A DNA stretch of 64,000 bases from Megaleporinus macrocephalus (GCA_021613375.1 CM038703.1:17229694-17293693); one strand, 5' to 3'; shown: positions 12,100 to 23,394, counted from the first letter of the stretch. The notes: generated from the letters alone by a model not told the origin. Program-made: numbers and translations.

Positions 12100-12840
12100 G
12101 AAGAAGGGAGGGGGACCGAGAGGACGTTTGCCGAGATGGAAGCATTCCAAGGTTCTGAAAAAACGAGAGAGCCTGTCCCTCTCGCTTTCATTTAATCGGC
12201 AAAGCGATTGTAGGGAAAACCCACGGACCACTGCTCGAGTTCACGCTCACCTCCCTTCCCCTGTGCTATCTTTAGGAGAGATAGGAATGCATGGTCTCCT
12301 CTGTCCAAACCCTCAGATTATAGTGGGATTAAGAAGCATGCATTAGTGAGTCTCAAAATGAGCTGGCCCAATCTCAGAAGACTCCAACTGCACAGCCATG
12401 CCATGATCAAACAGCATAAGTGGGTCAAACAAATAATCAGGACGGACCACTTTTTAAAAGAAAGTTCTACTTGATAAACCCAGAGATGTGAATGAGACTG
12501 CTCGGACATGGGGGCGCTAAAGCGAAACGGTGGGTTAACGTGCCCCTGAGCATGGCGCAAATGAATTTGAGCCATCAAGTTGCTTATTATGAGCCAGAAG
12601 ATAGAAACCTGCCAAAAAATTCAGGCTACTTCACTGAACGCTCTGTTCTTCAGCCAGGGCCCGAGGCCACTCCTGCCTCGCCTGTCCCTTCCCTCCCTCC
12701 TTCTCCTCGCTGCTCTGTGAGGACGCAGAGATGAGCCCATGGCGACAGTGGAGAAAAATGATCTCTGACAGGTGATCGTTATCAGCTCAACTGAAAACAT
12801 CAGCGGTGCCGGTCTACTCACTTCCAAAGGGGAGAACCTG
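12100..12840. promoter_or_regulatory. Candidate conserved non-coding (regulatory) block
   Basis: The block is non-repetitive, richer in GC than its flanks, and has clusters of motif-like words such as CTTTCATTTAATCGGC and CTCTGACAGGTGATCGTTATC (the latter holds an E-box-like CAGGTG). Nothing suggests coding. It could be an enhancer-type element or simply unique sequence. This is inference from texture only; alignment with other fish genomes would decide. Confidence 0.25.
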
Positions 12841-13066
12841 CGGTGTTAGGCAGCTTTGATGGCCTTGACATGAACGTCACAATACTTTCGGTTGTAGCTT
12901 TACCCTGATATCAAAGGAAGACAGCAGGTTTGTTTCTTTCCTCAGCTTTCTTGGGGTTGATTTGCTGAATTTCAAACAATTATTGACCCTAACCCTAAGA
13001 GCAAAATGTACTGTGAACTGTGAAAGAGCTTACGTGACCACCGTATGGAGTTTCAAGTCAAGAAGT

Positions 13067-13087
13067 AAAAAAAAAAAAAAAAAAAAA
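13067..13087. repeat. Poly-A tract, 21 bp
   Basis: An uninterrupted run of A. No retroposed body is recognisable upstream, so it is listed only as a homopolymer. Confidence 0.9.
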
Positions 13088-13154
13088 CGAATAGCAGCTG
13101 TAAACTGTCTTTGCTCATCAGAAGCATGTTTACCTGACGGACGAATTACTCCTA

Positions 13155-13350
13155 TTAACTGTTGTACAGGGGTGCGTTTTGTAACGCTAAGTACTTCGTA
13201 ACTTCATACTTAAGAACATTCTTAAAATTACGAATGTTTCCCGAAAGCCTTCATAATTAACATAGTATGTAAAGTCGTTCGTAAATGTAAGAGTAATCTG
13301 ACCCACTCGTAACTCTGTAAGTTCCTCTTAAGTTCACGCGCAATTCTGTC
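13155..13350. repeat. Dispersed repeat with AAGTACTTCGTAACTT motifs
   Basis: Words such as CTAAGTACTTCGTAACTTCA, TTTCCCGAAAGCCTTC and TCGTAAATGTAAGAG form a pattern I recognise from fish genomes. It is made of partly inverted TTACGAA-like words. Boundaries are approximate and the family name is not known to me. Confidence 0.45.
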
Positions 13351-14017
13351 AAAAAAACAAATAGGCCGCTAATCATCCTTTTAAAAATGCATTGTTTCGT
13401 GCAAAACTACACGTATTTATACAAACATGAATTCATGAAGATTTATAATCACTTTTGAAAGCATTCAAACTGCAATCATTAAATTTAGACCCTTAATTTA
13501 AAACGAAAAAAGCTAATTAAATAAATGCAGTAAAAACTGTAGTCATTAAACACAGACTCTGTGTTATTTTAAACGACAATCTGTAATCATTAAATGTAGA
13601 TGTTGAATTGTTGCTGCTGTTCTGTTCATACCGGTCAGATCTGGTCTCTGGGTTGCGGTTGTCTAGCTGTGTGTGCTAGCTCTGCTGTTTATTGATACTC
13701 ACTGTATTCAGCTGCGTGCAGTGTCGTATCAGATTAGTAGAGTTAAATATCTTTGTCTGGGTTTCCTCAACGAGACACTCTGATTTTACACATTTAAAAC
13801 GTCCTGGATGAGTCTGTCACGTACGGTAAACACTGCCAGACGGACATGTTTACTTTCAGCGCTTTTTTTCTGCGACGTCGCTGCTCTGTCGAAAATTAAA
13901 GGGTGTGTGTTTCCACCTAGCGGTTCAGATAGGAATTGCAGGGAGGGGGTTCTCCTCTTCTTGGATGAAACTCTAACTGGAAATACAGAAATTAGGCTCA
14001 TTTGTTTAACGCCATTG
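13351..14017. other. Low-copy sequence, possibly the left part of the ATCGGCCGAT repeat
   Basis: No gene was found. The open frames near 13,786-14,041 are short and overlap each other on opposite strands. This stretch may belong to the same interspersed element as the following block, but I could not find its left end. Confidence 0.35.
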
Positions 14018-14127
14018 ATCGGCTCTCGAGATCGGCTCTAAATTGGAGAAATATCGGCCGATCGCATATTTTGATTAGAAATCGGCCGATACCGATACAT
14101 AGCCGATCGATCGTTCCATCTCTAAAC
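14018..14127. repeat. ATCGGCCGAT-rich dispersed repeat end
   Basis: Repeated ATCGGCCGAT, GATCGGCTCT and CCGATCGATCG words end at GTTCCATCTCTAAAC. This self-complementary pattern is familiar as the end of an abundant fish interspersed repeat. It contains several short perfect palindromes (ATCGGCCGAT). Confidence 0.55.
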
Positions 14128-15139
14128 AAAACGTTTTTCTTTCAGCTGACTCTGGATACTGAACACAGGCATATCTTTACAACACAAGAAGCGTTACCTC
14201 CAAGCTGACAGCATGTTTTTACTAAAGGATAGGACTTAACTTGCGTCTCTCCCTCCTTATAATATCTCTGCTTAAATCGTACACAGTCAGTATTTACTAT
14301 CAGTATTGGTAAATCAGAGTAAGTGGTTTGTTATAACTATCTCCTCCTGGAATTCTTCACTTTGCACTCCTGTAAACACGCATCTCCAAATTGATAACTT
14401 CACAGCAGAGGACAAAATCACTCTTTACTTTCAATGTAAGTTCAGGAAGGTATTTTGTTCAGTGCAGTTTTGAAGCATTCTGATTGGTCTATTATCATGA
14501 AATTTTGACATAATGTAAAGGACTTTACAGTTCAAACTGTGCAGAAAACTAAAATTGCAAATTGGTTTTCTTTGGACCGCAACAATATGCAAATGAGTGA
14601 GAAGCACAATGTAGCATTGGCCACTAGTGTTATCTTATTATAATCACTAAAGACCTCATTTCCCCTATTTATCCAACACCACTTTAAACGCAATGGCACA
14701 AACCTTTATTAAAGGAACATCTGGTGGTGTTTTTCATCCCTCCCTTTCTAAGAAACTATGGTGGTTGTGAGGTTTTCTGCAAATTACATTTAGCTGTTGC
14801 ATGTTTTTGCTGGTTTGACAGGAAGGATTCACCCTCTCTTGATTTCTCTTGTGGCAAATAATAAGTGAGATGCTGCATTTGTCAAAATTTGGGTTTTCCA
14901 CACTCTTACATCTCACAGTCTTGCGCCCTGGTGTTCACACAATTTATCCAGCTGAGCATGTTTATATCATTAGTGCAGTGTAGCAACAATGGGTTTTAAT
15001 TGTTCCAATGTGTTTAAATAATAATTCAGTACAGACTCAGCTTAATATCAGTCCTTTGCTCTTAAAAAGTTAAAAATTATTCTTGTGATGCCCTTGACAT
15101 TTTCTGATATGGATACTTGTTACCTTCTTGTTCAGGTTA
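14128..15139. other. Low-copy AT-rich sequence
   Basis: No gene was found. At 14,478-14,503 the words ATTGGTCTATTATCATGAAATT belong to the recurring ATTGGTCCATTCATCATGAAATT motif seen at several other places in this window (listed in findings). Confidence 0.4.
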
Positions 15140-15144
15140 TCCCA

Positions 15145-15629
15145 TTCCACCTTAAATGTTCCTGCAGTTATATTTTGGGGCCTAAGGGATTCAAATCATA
15201 ATTGCTGTACCATTTAAGGTGGAACAGGAAAATTCAAACACGATGATGATGAATAACAGGATGAACGTTAGAGCCACAATTTAAATTTTGCACCATTTAG
15301 GGACGAACAAACAAATGTGAACAAGAAGTGGACTTCAGCTTCATAGTATTAATACTGGTAGAATTTTATGAGGAGATTTCAGCTAAATAGCTAAAAAGGC
15401 TTAATCAACACATCCTATTTGGGGTTTTATGTATTTTGTACATCTTACAACTGCTGCTATAGCACCACCAAATTCAAACTCCAAAAAGTTTGCGAATAAG
15501 AAGCTGAATTTCAGCACCACAATGCGACAGCTGCATCATTTAAGGTTGAACAGAAAAATGCAAACACGAAGATGGTGAATAACAGGATGAATGTTAGTGA
15601 CAGAATTTTAATTCTGCACCATTTAACCT
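15145..15629. repeat. Palindromic MITE and a diverged direct duplication
   Basis: A perfect 14-bp inverted repeat, TTCCACCTTAAATG at 15,145-15,158 and CATTTAAGGTGGAA at 15,211-15,224, marks a short palindromic element of about 80 bp. The right arm and the next ~75 bp (ending CACCATTTAG near 15,300) recur as a diverged direct copy at 15,534-15,629, including AATAACAGGATGAA. A related palindrome lies at 31,289-31,350. No coding sequence is present. Confidence 0.7.
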
Positions 15630-16549
15630 ACCACTTCAGTGTAAAAGCATAAAATGTGAAGGGTCATTCTAGAGCCAGGGTTGGTTTGTCTGTTCTGGGC
15701 TACAGTAGCAACACTGTGGTTCTACATGGCAGCCTCTGTTGAAGGACGGCCCCTCCTATGTACTGTAGATATAAAGAGATCATTCTTAGCTAACAAAGAT
15801 TTAGTGATTCATAGTTACTGGAAATTGTGCACTTATGATTCTATAAAGGACTTTTTAATGGATAAAGAATCTCCAGATGTTTAAAGGTTTAAAGAACCTT
15901 CACAATTCTAGTCTAATTCTAGACTAATTAAAGTCAAGAACTATTTAAGAGCCATGGACCTCATGCATCAGTATCTTCCTACGTTTTGTTCTTGATTCAC
16001 GTCAGATCCATGACCTGTTCTTAAACCACAGAATTGTTTGAACCTTTGTGCTCTGAGATTCTGTTTTTCATCACTGAATGTCAGAGTCTTTGTGAAAACT
16101 GTGTAAGTGGGTTTTAAGAAGAAATCGTTTTCTATGAATGGTTTGTGAATAAGGCTGCATTATTTCTGACAGCACCAAGGTTACTGCATAGGGTCAGCTC
16201 CAGCGTCCTTGCTGGACAACGAAGCTGGTAAATGGCAGACTGTTTACTTGTGTCGTGTCTACTCGGTACTTTAGTACTCAGTGCTTGGTTGATTGCTTGT
16301 GATTCATGGCTTTCAGTCTCTGAAAGTGAAAATGCTGGACTACAGGCTGCCACCATCCTCTCTAATACAAGGCTTAAGCTGAACTACCATGTTCAACTAA
16401 AAATGTTTTGCTGGACATCAGAGTGAAAAAGCTAACTTTTTGTAGTTACTGTTGTTGCAAAAAACAACTTTTCACACACAGACTCCCATGTGTAGTCCCC
16501 TATTACAGCTCTGGCCACTCCCTGGCAACCGTTATCTGTAAGCAAAACT
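15630..16549. other. Low-copy sequence with GGTTCTTT-type MITE remnants
   Basis: Around 15,780-16,040 there are short complementary words (TTTAAAGGTTTAAAGAACCTT, TCTAGTCTAATTCTAGACTA) that look like remnants of a hairpin-type MITE. No gene was found; the overlapping open frames at 16,132-16,426 have no recognisable content. Confidence 0.4.
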
Positions 16550-16760
16550 GACCACAAATTCTCCGTGTAGGAAATGATGCAATTAGCAGGGCACTCATTA
16601 GCATATTTTAATGTAAGAGAGCATGTCTTTGGCTTCAGTGTGCCACCAATTATGAATGACTCAGAGGCAATTATCCTGACTGCTGTGTGGTCTGATGACT
16701 TTCATTTTCTAGAGAACAATCTTCGCAGATCAAGAGGGAGCCGCTAATAGCCCTGCATCC
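16550..16760. promoter_or_regulatory. Candidate conserved non-coding block
   Basis: This is non-repetitive sequence with several homeodomain-like ATTA/TAAT words (GCAATTAGCAGGG, CATTAGCATATTTTAATG, CCAATTATGAATGACTCA, GGCAATTATCC). The density of such sites and the absence of transposon signatures make it a candidate enhancer. There is no direct evidence; cross-species conservation would be the test. Confidence 0.28.
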
Positions 16761-17104
16761 AAGTGACACAGTGTGACTATAGAGCTGCAGTGACTGTTCA
16801 CGTGCTTGATTTTCTTTATATTGAATACTGCAGTAATCTGTGACAGGAGGCAAGTTTTGGCCGTTGGAACCTGATATGAATCAGACAAATCTGGAGCAGA
16901 CAGGCTGTACCCTTTGAGTTGACATGAGGGGAAATTCACCAAGTGCTACAAAAGTCAGAGTTTTAATCTCACCTTGTAACAGCTTTCTGGGGGCTGGATC
17001 AAAAAAATAATTAGTTCTCCCTGTTTCTGCTCTCAAACTCTTTGTTTTTGAAAGCATATGATTGAAACATTATTATATTACTAATTACTAGTATAATTTA
17101 AGCC

Positions 17105-17917
17105 CTTCTGAACGGTGGCCGAGAAGACCCAACGCGCTGCAAATTCACAACGCACTGCAAACAGAAAAGACTTGCATCAAAACAGCAACATGGCCACTAC
17201 ATTTAACAAACGCGCTGCAAATTCACAAACACACTGCAAAAACTGTCCACAACACAACAGAAGTGTTTCTGGAGGTCTTTTAAAGGACATGGGACCATAT
17301 ACGGTGACGCAATGTGAACAGAACCATGTTAACTTGTCTAATAAGAAGTAAGTTTGGCTATATTAGCTAGCTATCCAGACTTACTTTTCATTAGATGCTA
17401 GTGATGGCCAGATCAAGCCTCTTGAAGCGTTGAAGCTTTCCTTCCAGATGGTTCAAAAACCCCCTGCTGGCCAAAACTTTTATTGTCATTTCAAATAATT
17501 GCAATGGTCTCTTGCAACGTTGTCAGCATGGAGACAAGTATATACATAAAACACATTAATTTCATTTTCTGTTGTTAATTAATTTGTTCATCTGATCTGT
17601 GTTTGATTGTTTGGGTCTGTTAAAAACTGGCAGTATAATTTCAGTCAGTAAATAAATCCAATACGCGAGATGGGACAGTGATTGTGGGCTCCGCTTGGTT
17701 CTGTTTACATTGCGATGCCGTATGTGGTCCCACGTCCTTTAAGTGTCCTCCGGAAACACTTCCGTTGTGTTGTGGATGGTTTTGCAGCGTGTTTGTGTTT
17801 TTGCAGTGCGTTTGTTAAATGTAGTGGCCATGTCGTCGTTTTGATGAAAGTGTTTTCTGTTTGCGGCGCGTTTGTAAATCTGCAGCGCGTTAAATCTTCT
17901 CAGCCACCGTACTTCTG
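17105..17917. mobile_element. 801-bp DNA transposon with 216-bp terminal inverted repeats
   Basis: The element spans 17,111-17,911. Its ends are long inverted repeats: the left arm 17,111-17,326 starts AACGGTGGCCGAGAAGA, and the right arm 17,696-17,911 reads inward from TACGGTGGCTGAGAAGA. The arms align through to TGTGAACAGAACCA / TGTAAACAGAACCA. A perfect 6-bp direct repeat CTTCTG (17,105-17,110 and 17,912-17,917) abuts both ends. If the ends are trimmed by a base, the flanking 8-mers CCTTCTGA and ACTTCTGT match at 6 of 8 positions, which would fit hAT instead. No transposase is encoded; open frames at 17,115 and 17,682 are simply the two arms read outward-in. Confidence 0.85.
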
Positions 17918-18221
17918 TATTCTGTATAAACTTCTATATTAACTGTATGTGACATAGATAAATCGGTAACGCACAATGTGGATATATTAATATAGAAAAC
18001 TACAAGAATGTAGGGTAATACAGAATTTTCTTGAGAGTTGATAATATTTCAAGGCTAAAATACACAGTGATACAATTCAGCCACTCACTGTGGATGCCTG
18101 GATCTGTTGGAAGATTCCAATAACCCATACAACATTTAATCATTTCCCCTCAATTATTCAGCTTTACTAGTTCTACTACAGTCTGTTTACAATAATAACA
18201 CTCCCCATTGCTTCTATCAAG
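17918..18221. other. Low-copy AT-rich sequence
   Basis: No gene, RNA or repeat boundary was recognised. Confidence 0.45.
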
Positions 18222-18530
18222 GCTGACTTTTGCATTTTAGGGGTCCACAGGAAACACTTTTGACAGCTGCCTGAAATGCCTTGTTGGCATTCCGGCCCTT
18301 TTCCTTTATTACGAGATAATGCAATCTCGTAATGCAATCCTTATTGCCTTCCCACCAGCAAGCGTGGTTGGTATTGCCTCACACAACGCACAGCAATCTA
18401 CTGGAGGCTCCAACAGTTCACCAGTCAGGTCAGGTCAGACCTGACCAAGCAGAGCACAGTGGGCTCGTTGGGAAGGTGGGGAGCTTAAAGACACAGGAGC
18501 TCTAACAGAGCGTTTCAGACAGAAGATGAA
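18222..18530 (+). repeat. Dispersed repeat, first of two diverged copies
   Basis: The stretch shares ordered blocks with 33,530-33,850: a GCCCTTTTC...AATCCTTATTGCC...CCACCAGCA block near 18,294-18,360 and GAGCTCTAACAGAG(C/T)GTTTCAGA-like words near 18,497-18,520. The order and orientation are the same in both places. Boundaries are approximate, and no terminal repeats or coding sequence were found. Confidence 0.5.
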
Positions 18531-18684
18531 TGGAGATTAGTAGAAATGTGTTTGAAAACAAAAATAATAGGTCTTTTAAACCAGTTGCTTTTTCCTCCTC
18601 ACTCCAGCATGTTAGACAATGTAATGGTATGAATCACGTTGTTTGCGGGGGCCCCTGGTGGCCATGGGGCCCAAAGAAGTTGCT

Positions 18685-19190
18685 TAACGCTGCATTTACA
18701 CTGCTCCGTCGCGTCAACGGACGTGAACGCACTCCCCCTCTTCAGCTGTCCGCATGTGGGCATGACAAGGGTGTTCCCTGCGTCGTCCAATGGAATCAGG
18801 TATGTCTGTTTCCAGGGGTGACGGGGCAGCGGTGATTAATGCTGGTGTTTAACATCGGCTTTTTCATACTATATTTACATCCTTTTATAGATTTGAATCA
18901 GATGTAAATATAAAAGAGGGTGTTTTCATTTAGTTCTGAATATGGAACGAATATTTCATACACTGAGGACCCTCATCGCGTGACCACCCGCCCTTTTCTC
19001 ATTGAACAGACGCATTGTGTTTGCTGGATTCATTTGCAAAAAGTTTGTCTCGGCTGAACTTTCCGTCGCATTGCATCCCCCGAACTCGAGGTGCCGGACC
19101 CGCGTCTGATGCAACCAACGCTTCCCATTGAAAATGAATGGGATACATCGCAGCGCGTCGACGCGACGGAGCAGTGTAAATGCAGCGTAA
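18685..19190. mobile_element. 500-bp MITE with 28-bp perfect inverted repeats and TAA TSD
   Basis: The element is 18,688-19,187. Its ends are a perfect 28-bp inverted repeat (18,688-18,715 and 19,160-19,187) starting CGCTGCATTTACACTGCTCC. TAA trinucleotides flank it at 18,685-18,687 and 19,188-19,190, a TWA-type duplication as made by PIF/Harbinger transposases. The interior is comparatively GC-rich and has no transposase frame, so the element would move only in trans. The superfamily call is inference from TSD length. Confidence 0.8.
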
Positions 19191-19549
19191 GTTAGTTACT
19201 AGGTTAAACCAGCACTGACTTCAGTGTAAATGAGCTGCCTAAAGTGTTGTAGACTAAATTAGCAATTATGTGTTAATGTTCCATGACGAATTTAAAATGG
19301 GTTGTTTTTGCAGGTACTTCATATCTGGATTGTGTGGCCAGTGAAGATTTTTTTCATTTAATAGTTTTCAGTGGTTTCAGTGGGAACTTTAAAAACTAGC
19401 ATTGTCCTGTTTATAGATGTCCACAATTAACCAGATCCATCAACAATTGAACTGTCGCTGTGTGGAGAGAATGGCTATTACTCAAAGTGCTATTTTATTA
19501 AAAATGCATTAATGTGTGGGAAATCAAACTGAAGACCTAAGCCCGATTC
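19191..19549. other. Low-copy sequence
   Basis: Nothing recognisable between the MITE and the following GC-richer block. Confidence 0.4.
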
Positions 19550-20110
19550 AGGATGTGGCACCCCTCCCAGACCTCAAAAGACCGTCAGCAGAGGAATGGA
19601 TAAGCGCCTCAATCAAACAAAATTGCCTGAAAAAAAGAGAGAACGTGGAAGAGAACTGCTGCAATCATCGTTAGCATTTGTGTGACAGGTGGAAAACGCC
19701 CTCCCCGTCGCAACACTTGCACGAAGCGACCAATCCCAGGCCAGGCCTGATTGCCGGGGTGATTGAAGTGGCCTGCGCTCCGGGCCTAATGAAGCGATGC
19801 TTTATGTTTTGACGACCACAGGGGAGAAAGAGAGGCAATCCAACAGCAACTGGCAACTACTTACAGCCTCTACTACAGCTACACTCGGCCATCGAGCAGG
19901 CAATAGATCCTGGTCATTAAAAGTGAAAGGAGGAGCGCTATGTTTTGTTAGCCAGGCCGCTAACACCGAGAGATTACCTGCCCTGCCCTCGTGCACTTGT
20001 GAAAAAAAAACTGTCAGAGGCAATGGGCTCTGAATCCCCTGCAACACATTCAACCAGTTACCTCCCAACTCAGTGCTGAGTTACCACAGCAACGGCACTG
20101 CTGGAAACAG
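19550..20110. promoter_or_regulatory. Candidate conserved non-coding block
   Basis: This is a non-repetitive, GC-richer block with words such as GACCAATCCCAGGCCAGGC, TGATTGCCGGGGTGATTGAA (two TGATTG/GATTGA homeodomain-type words) and TGTGACAGGTGG (E-box). Overlapping open frames on both strands (19,671-20,068) have no domain resemblance and look like a by-product of composition. It might be a developmental enhancer; only comparative alignment can show that. Confidence 0.3.
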
Positions 20111-20704
20111 ACAAGGCAGCACACATACAGGCCAAATGAGCAAAGAGGATACAATAATTTAAGTCCAGTCCTGGCAGCTGAGTGTGTTTAGCTACAAGAC
20201 TCTCTTTGCTTATTCTCCGAATCCGAAAGGCATTTTATTTGTACTGATACAAATGTTGGTATAGGTGGACATTTTTTATTACCGGGCTGTCATAGACGCT
20301 GCAGTCTGAGCCAGGCTGCACCTGCAGGAAAGTTTAGCTCATCATCACGTCAGCAGTGTGTTTTTTGGCCCAAGACAAATCTAAACATTCTGAGAGATAT
20401 AGTCCCTCTTTTTCTAAATGAATGTAAACTCTTAAAGCACAGGACCAAACCTCTCTCACAATTCCCACCTCACCGACTCTGGATCATGAGGCTGGAATGT
20501 GTATTTATGTTCTGACGTGTATTTATGTGCATGCATACACCCCAACACATGCATATATATTACACAAAGTAGTTATACTGGTCTCAAACCTTCTAGGCAC
20601 TTGGGGACATAATATTTAAAAAGCTATTTATCCAGAAAAAAAGCTCTAGTTTTAAATATTCAAACAGTGTTAATACAATAAGTATTGGTTTTACATATGT
20701 CAGT

Positions 20705-20945
20705 GTGTTTATTTAACCCGTTTCAGGCTATTCCTTGTGGAAACAACTCACTATTATTTGCAGTTCTTATCTAAAACCTTTATTAAGCTTGCATAGGAAT
20801 GTAATAAATTCATATAATGTCTGGCGCTTCTAGGAGAAATCTAAACTAAACCAAGATGTTATCTACTTCTTCCAAAATAAGATATTCATGCTACTTTGTA
20901 TTGTATTTATGCTTATTCAACTACCTTTATGTAAATATAATAATT
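20705..20945 (-). repeat. Dispersed repeat family F, copy a
   Basis: Read on the minus strand it matches the pattern seen at 23,395-23,560 and 43,130-43,240 (AACTGCAAATAATA...GTTGTTTCCACAA). On the plus strand the block AAAATAAGATATTCATGCTACTTTG and TTTGTATTGTATTTATGC recurs at 33,030-33,065. It is probably a fragment of an old DNA transposon; no terminal structure was found here. Confidence 0.5.
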
Positions 20946-21925
20946 TGTCCCATAACACTATATATTTTCCACTTGTCTTGTAAACATATGCCCCATCTAT
21001 ATTGCATGCAGTTCCAAACGACTACCATTCAATTCCAATCAAAATGCTTATTAAGAGCAAGTTCTTAATTTTAAGCATAGAGTAGAAAACAGTTACTTCT
21101 AAAAGAATTACACAAAAGCTTTAGGAACTAAATATAATATAAAATATTTCAGTATTTATTTATTGGGTTCTGGGGTGGTCAACACACTGTACTGAGAACA
21201 TCAGACATGCCTTTGTTTGATAACTACGTCTTGAGCTTGTTGGATTTATTTGTTTAATTTTATGTTAAATATGCTGCAGAATGGAAAACTGTAGTTACGT
21301 TGGTATGTTGAATAATGAGAGATTAGAATAGAACTGATATACTGTAAACCTCCAACGGTTGTCTCCTTCATTAAATACATGTTCATCTTTTACAAAAGCC
21401 AATTCCAAAATCCTAAACTGTTACATATCAGTCTTGGATCATTGATATTTACACCCCCAAAATTGGCATAAGCCAGCTCACATTCTAGCCCAGCGAAACA
21501 ACAACAAGCTGGCAAATAGCAAGCCAACTTCAGCTAACACATCTTTAAACCTAATCCTGGACTTTAACTTTAATTCAAAGTTGTACGTTTCCTCTGCACA
21601 TTTCACAAACTTTTAACAATATCGAGCGGGCTTCGTTCAGCACTTCACACTATACCCTCTATGTAGACATCTGAGAATAATTTAAAATACTAAATAAATT
21701 CATTCTGTGGCACCTTTGGGTGAATAATATATAACATGTACCCACTGCATTTTGCACATTACTGCACATATATATTAATGATTTATTCATTATAATTGTA
21801 ATATTTTTAAGCCCCACCCAAAACCTGACAATGTACAAAAACAAACACACACATACACATTGGTTTCTGTGATTTGTAAGTGCTTTTTTATAGACTTTCA
21901 TTTATTGCCTTAATACTTACCCAAA
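20946..21925. other. AT-rich low-copy sequence
   Basis: No gene was found; open frames at 20,856-21,068 and 21,659-21,901 are AT-rich chance frames. Confidence 0.45.
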
Positions 21926-22115
21926 CCTTCTTTACCCTAATATAAGCCTAACCCTAAGACAATCCTAACTCTAACCTTACCCTGAAGTTAATAAAAAAAA
22001 ATACACTGCAAATTTACACAAAAACTGATGTCAGTTCAAAAATTTACACTGCAAATTTACACAAGAACTGGTGTCAGTACAATGTCAGTGTACAAACAGG
22101 TCTGGGCTCCCACAA
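21926..22115. repeat. Degenerate CCTAA-type tract and 43-bp direct duplication
   Basis: CCTAACCCTAAG and similar words between 21,926 and 21,985 resemble a decayed (CCCTAA)n-like tract. It is followed by two tandem copies, 43 bp apart, of a unit beginning TACACTGCAAATTTACACA (22,002 and 22,045), each continuing ACTG(A/G)TGTCAGT. This looks like a low-copy repeat end rather than a true telomere remnant. Confidence 0.5.
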
Positions 22116-23009
22116 TGTAGCTTAAACCTTACACACACAAACACACACACTCCCAGACAACCACCACCTCTGATTTTTTTCTATGAATGCTAAATCAGTT
22201 AACAGTGGGTCTCAGACCCTTTCATTTTCCTCTGCATTGATTTAGTGAAATTCATATTATAGTCAGCTCAGGGTGCAGGTGAAAACACTGCCAGCCTCTC
22301 TGATTCAGTGACGCAGTCCAGACAAACAAACTAAAAAAACCCTGATGAAGCAACACAACATTACTTCAGTTAATGTTTAATGATGTCTCAGATTACATAC
22401 TTCTCCACTTCACAGCACACCTCCTAGCAACAAAAACAGTGTCATTTTTGTGCTGTTTTCTGGCATGAAGTTATAATTAATGTGGAAAACAAAAGATGAC
22501 TCCAACATCGCTGACCACCTCACCGCACATTACTCTATTTCATCGCAGTCATTTGCCATACCATGTGATTATTCTTTTCAGCCCAGATTTAATCTTAGAA
22601 TTGAGATATTCACGTTTCACCCAAAAACAAACTGCAGAACGGTACACGATTAATATTAATGCTGATGATATGATGATGAAGTTATTTATTTTGGCAGTGA
22701 TAGCATATTCAGCACACTCCTCCATTACATTTTCAGAGAGACTGTACATCATGCATGCACTTCAAGGTTAAATGCCTTATGACAGCATTTTTAAAGCACT
22801 GTCAATGATTAGTAGAGCTGTTAACATTAAATTTACCAAGGCTGTTCGACTCTGATTTCAAAATTATTATGAGTGCAGTAACAGGGCGCAGTAAGACTGT
22901 GGGAAATTAGGATGATAGAATCACAAAGATTGAATCTCTTTTTATTTCATGTGATTTTTTTAGCTTATGTTCTTGATTTGAAAAGCTGTGAAATTAAAAA
23001 ACATTCATG
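22116..23009. other. Low-copy sequence
   Basis: No gene was found. The overlapping open frames at 22,496-22,771 and 22,549-22,752 lie on opposite strands and have no domain signature. Confidence 0.45.
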
Positions 23010-23280
23010 AAGCACCATTTGTGAGCCAGCTAAGCAAGATGGTCCTGGGTTTGAATCCCTAGCCAGACACCCAGGGTCCATTCTGTGTGAGTTTCCACGT
23101 TGTCCGTGCGTCAGCCTGGGTTAGCTCTGGGTGCTTCTATATTTTCTACCTTTTTCAAGTGTAGATACTAAACTGCCCCTAAGTGTGAATACGTGTGTGT
23201 GAATAAGTAAGTCTGGGTGTTTGCCCTGTGATGCACTGGCAGTTTGTCCAGGGTTTTTTCGTCTTCTGCCCACCAAAGGT
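23010..23280 (+). mobile_element. Old, diverged tRNA-headed SINE
   Basis: A B-box-like word GGGTTTGAATCCC lies at 23,047-23,059. It is followed by SINE body words (TCTGTGTGAGTTTCCACGTT, GTGTTTGCCCTGTGATGC, CTGGCAGTTTGTCCAGGG) in the same order as in the younger SINEs of this window, but with far more substitutions. The A-box region (GAGCCAGCTAAGC) is weak. No target duplication was found. Confidence 0.6.
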
Positions 23281-23394
23281 AAAAAAGTTATATATAACTG
23301 TTTATCTTTGTATTATATATATTATATATATATGAAGTAGATAATATTTAGTGCATAAGAAGATTAAAATTGTGTTCTAGATTTCTTATGGATG

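Noticed and set aside
13067..13087. Poly-A tract as the tail of a processed pseudogene
   Set aside because: No recognisable gene body or target duplication lies upstream.
18685..19190. piggyBac-type TTAA insertion
   Set aside because: The left flank contains TTAA but the right side does not; TAA on both sides fits better.
21926..21985. Interstitial telomere
   Set aside because: Only a few scattered CCTAA words with no regular (CCCTAA)n array; more likely a repeat fragment.
23047..23059. tRNA gene from the B-box-like GGGTTTGAATCCC
   Set aside because: No cloverleaf can be drawn around it, and the following sequence is SINE body.
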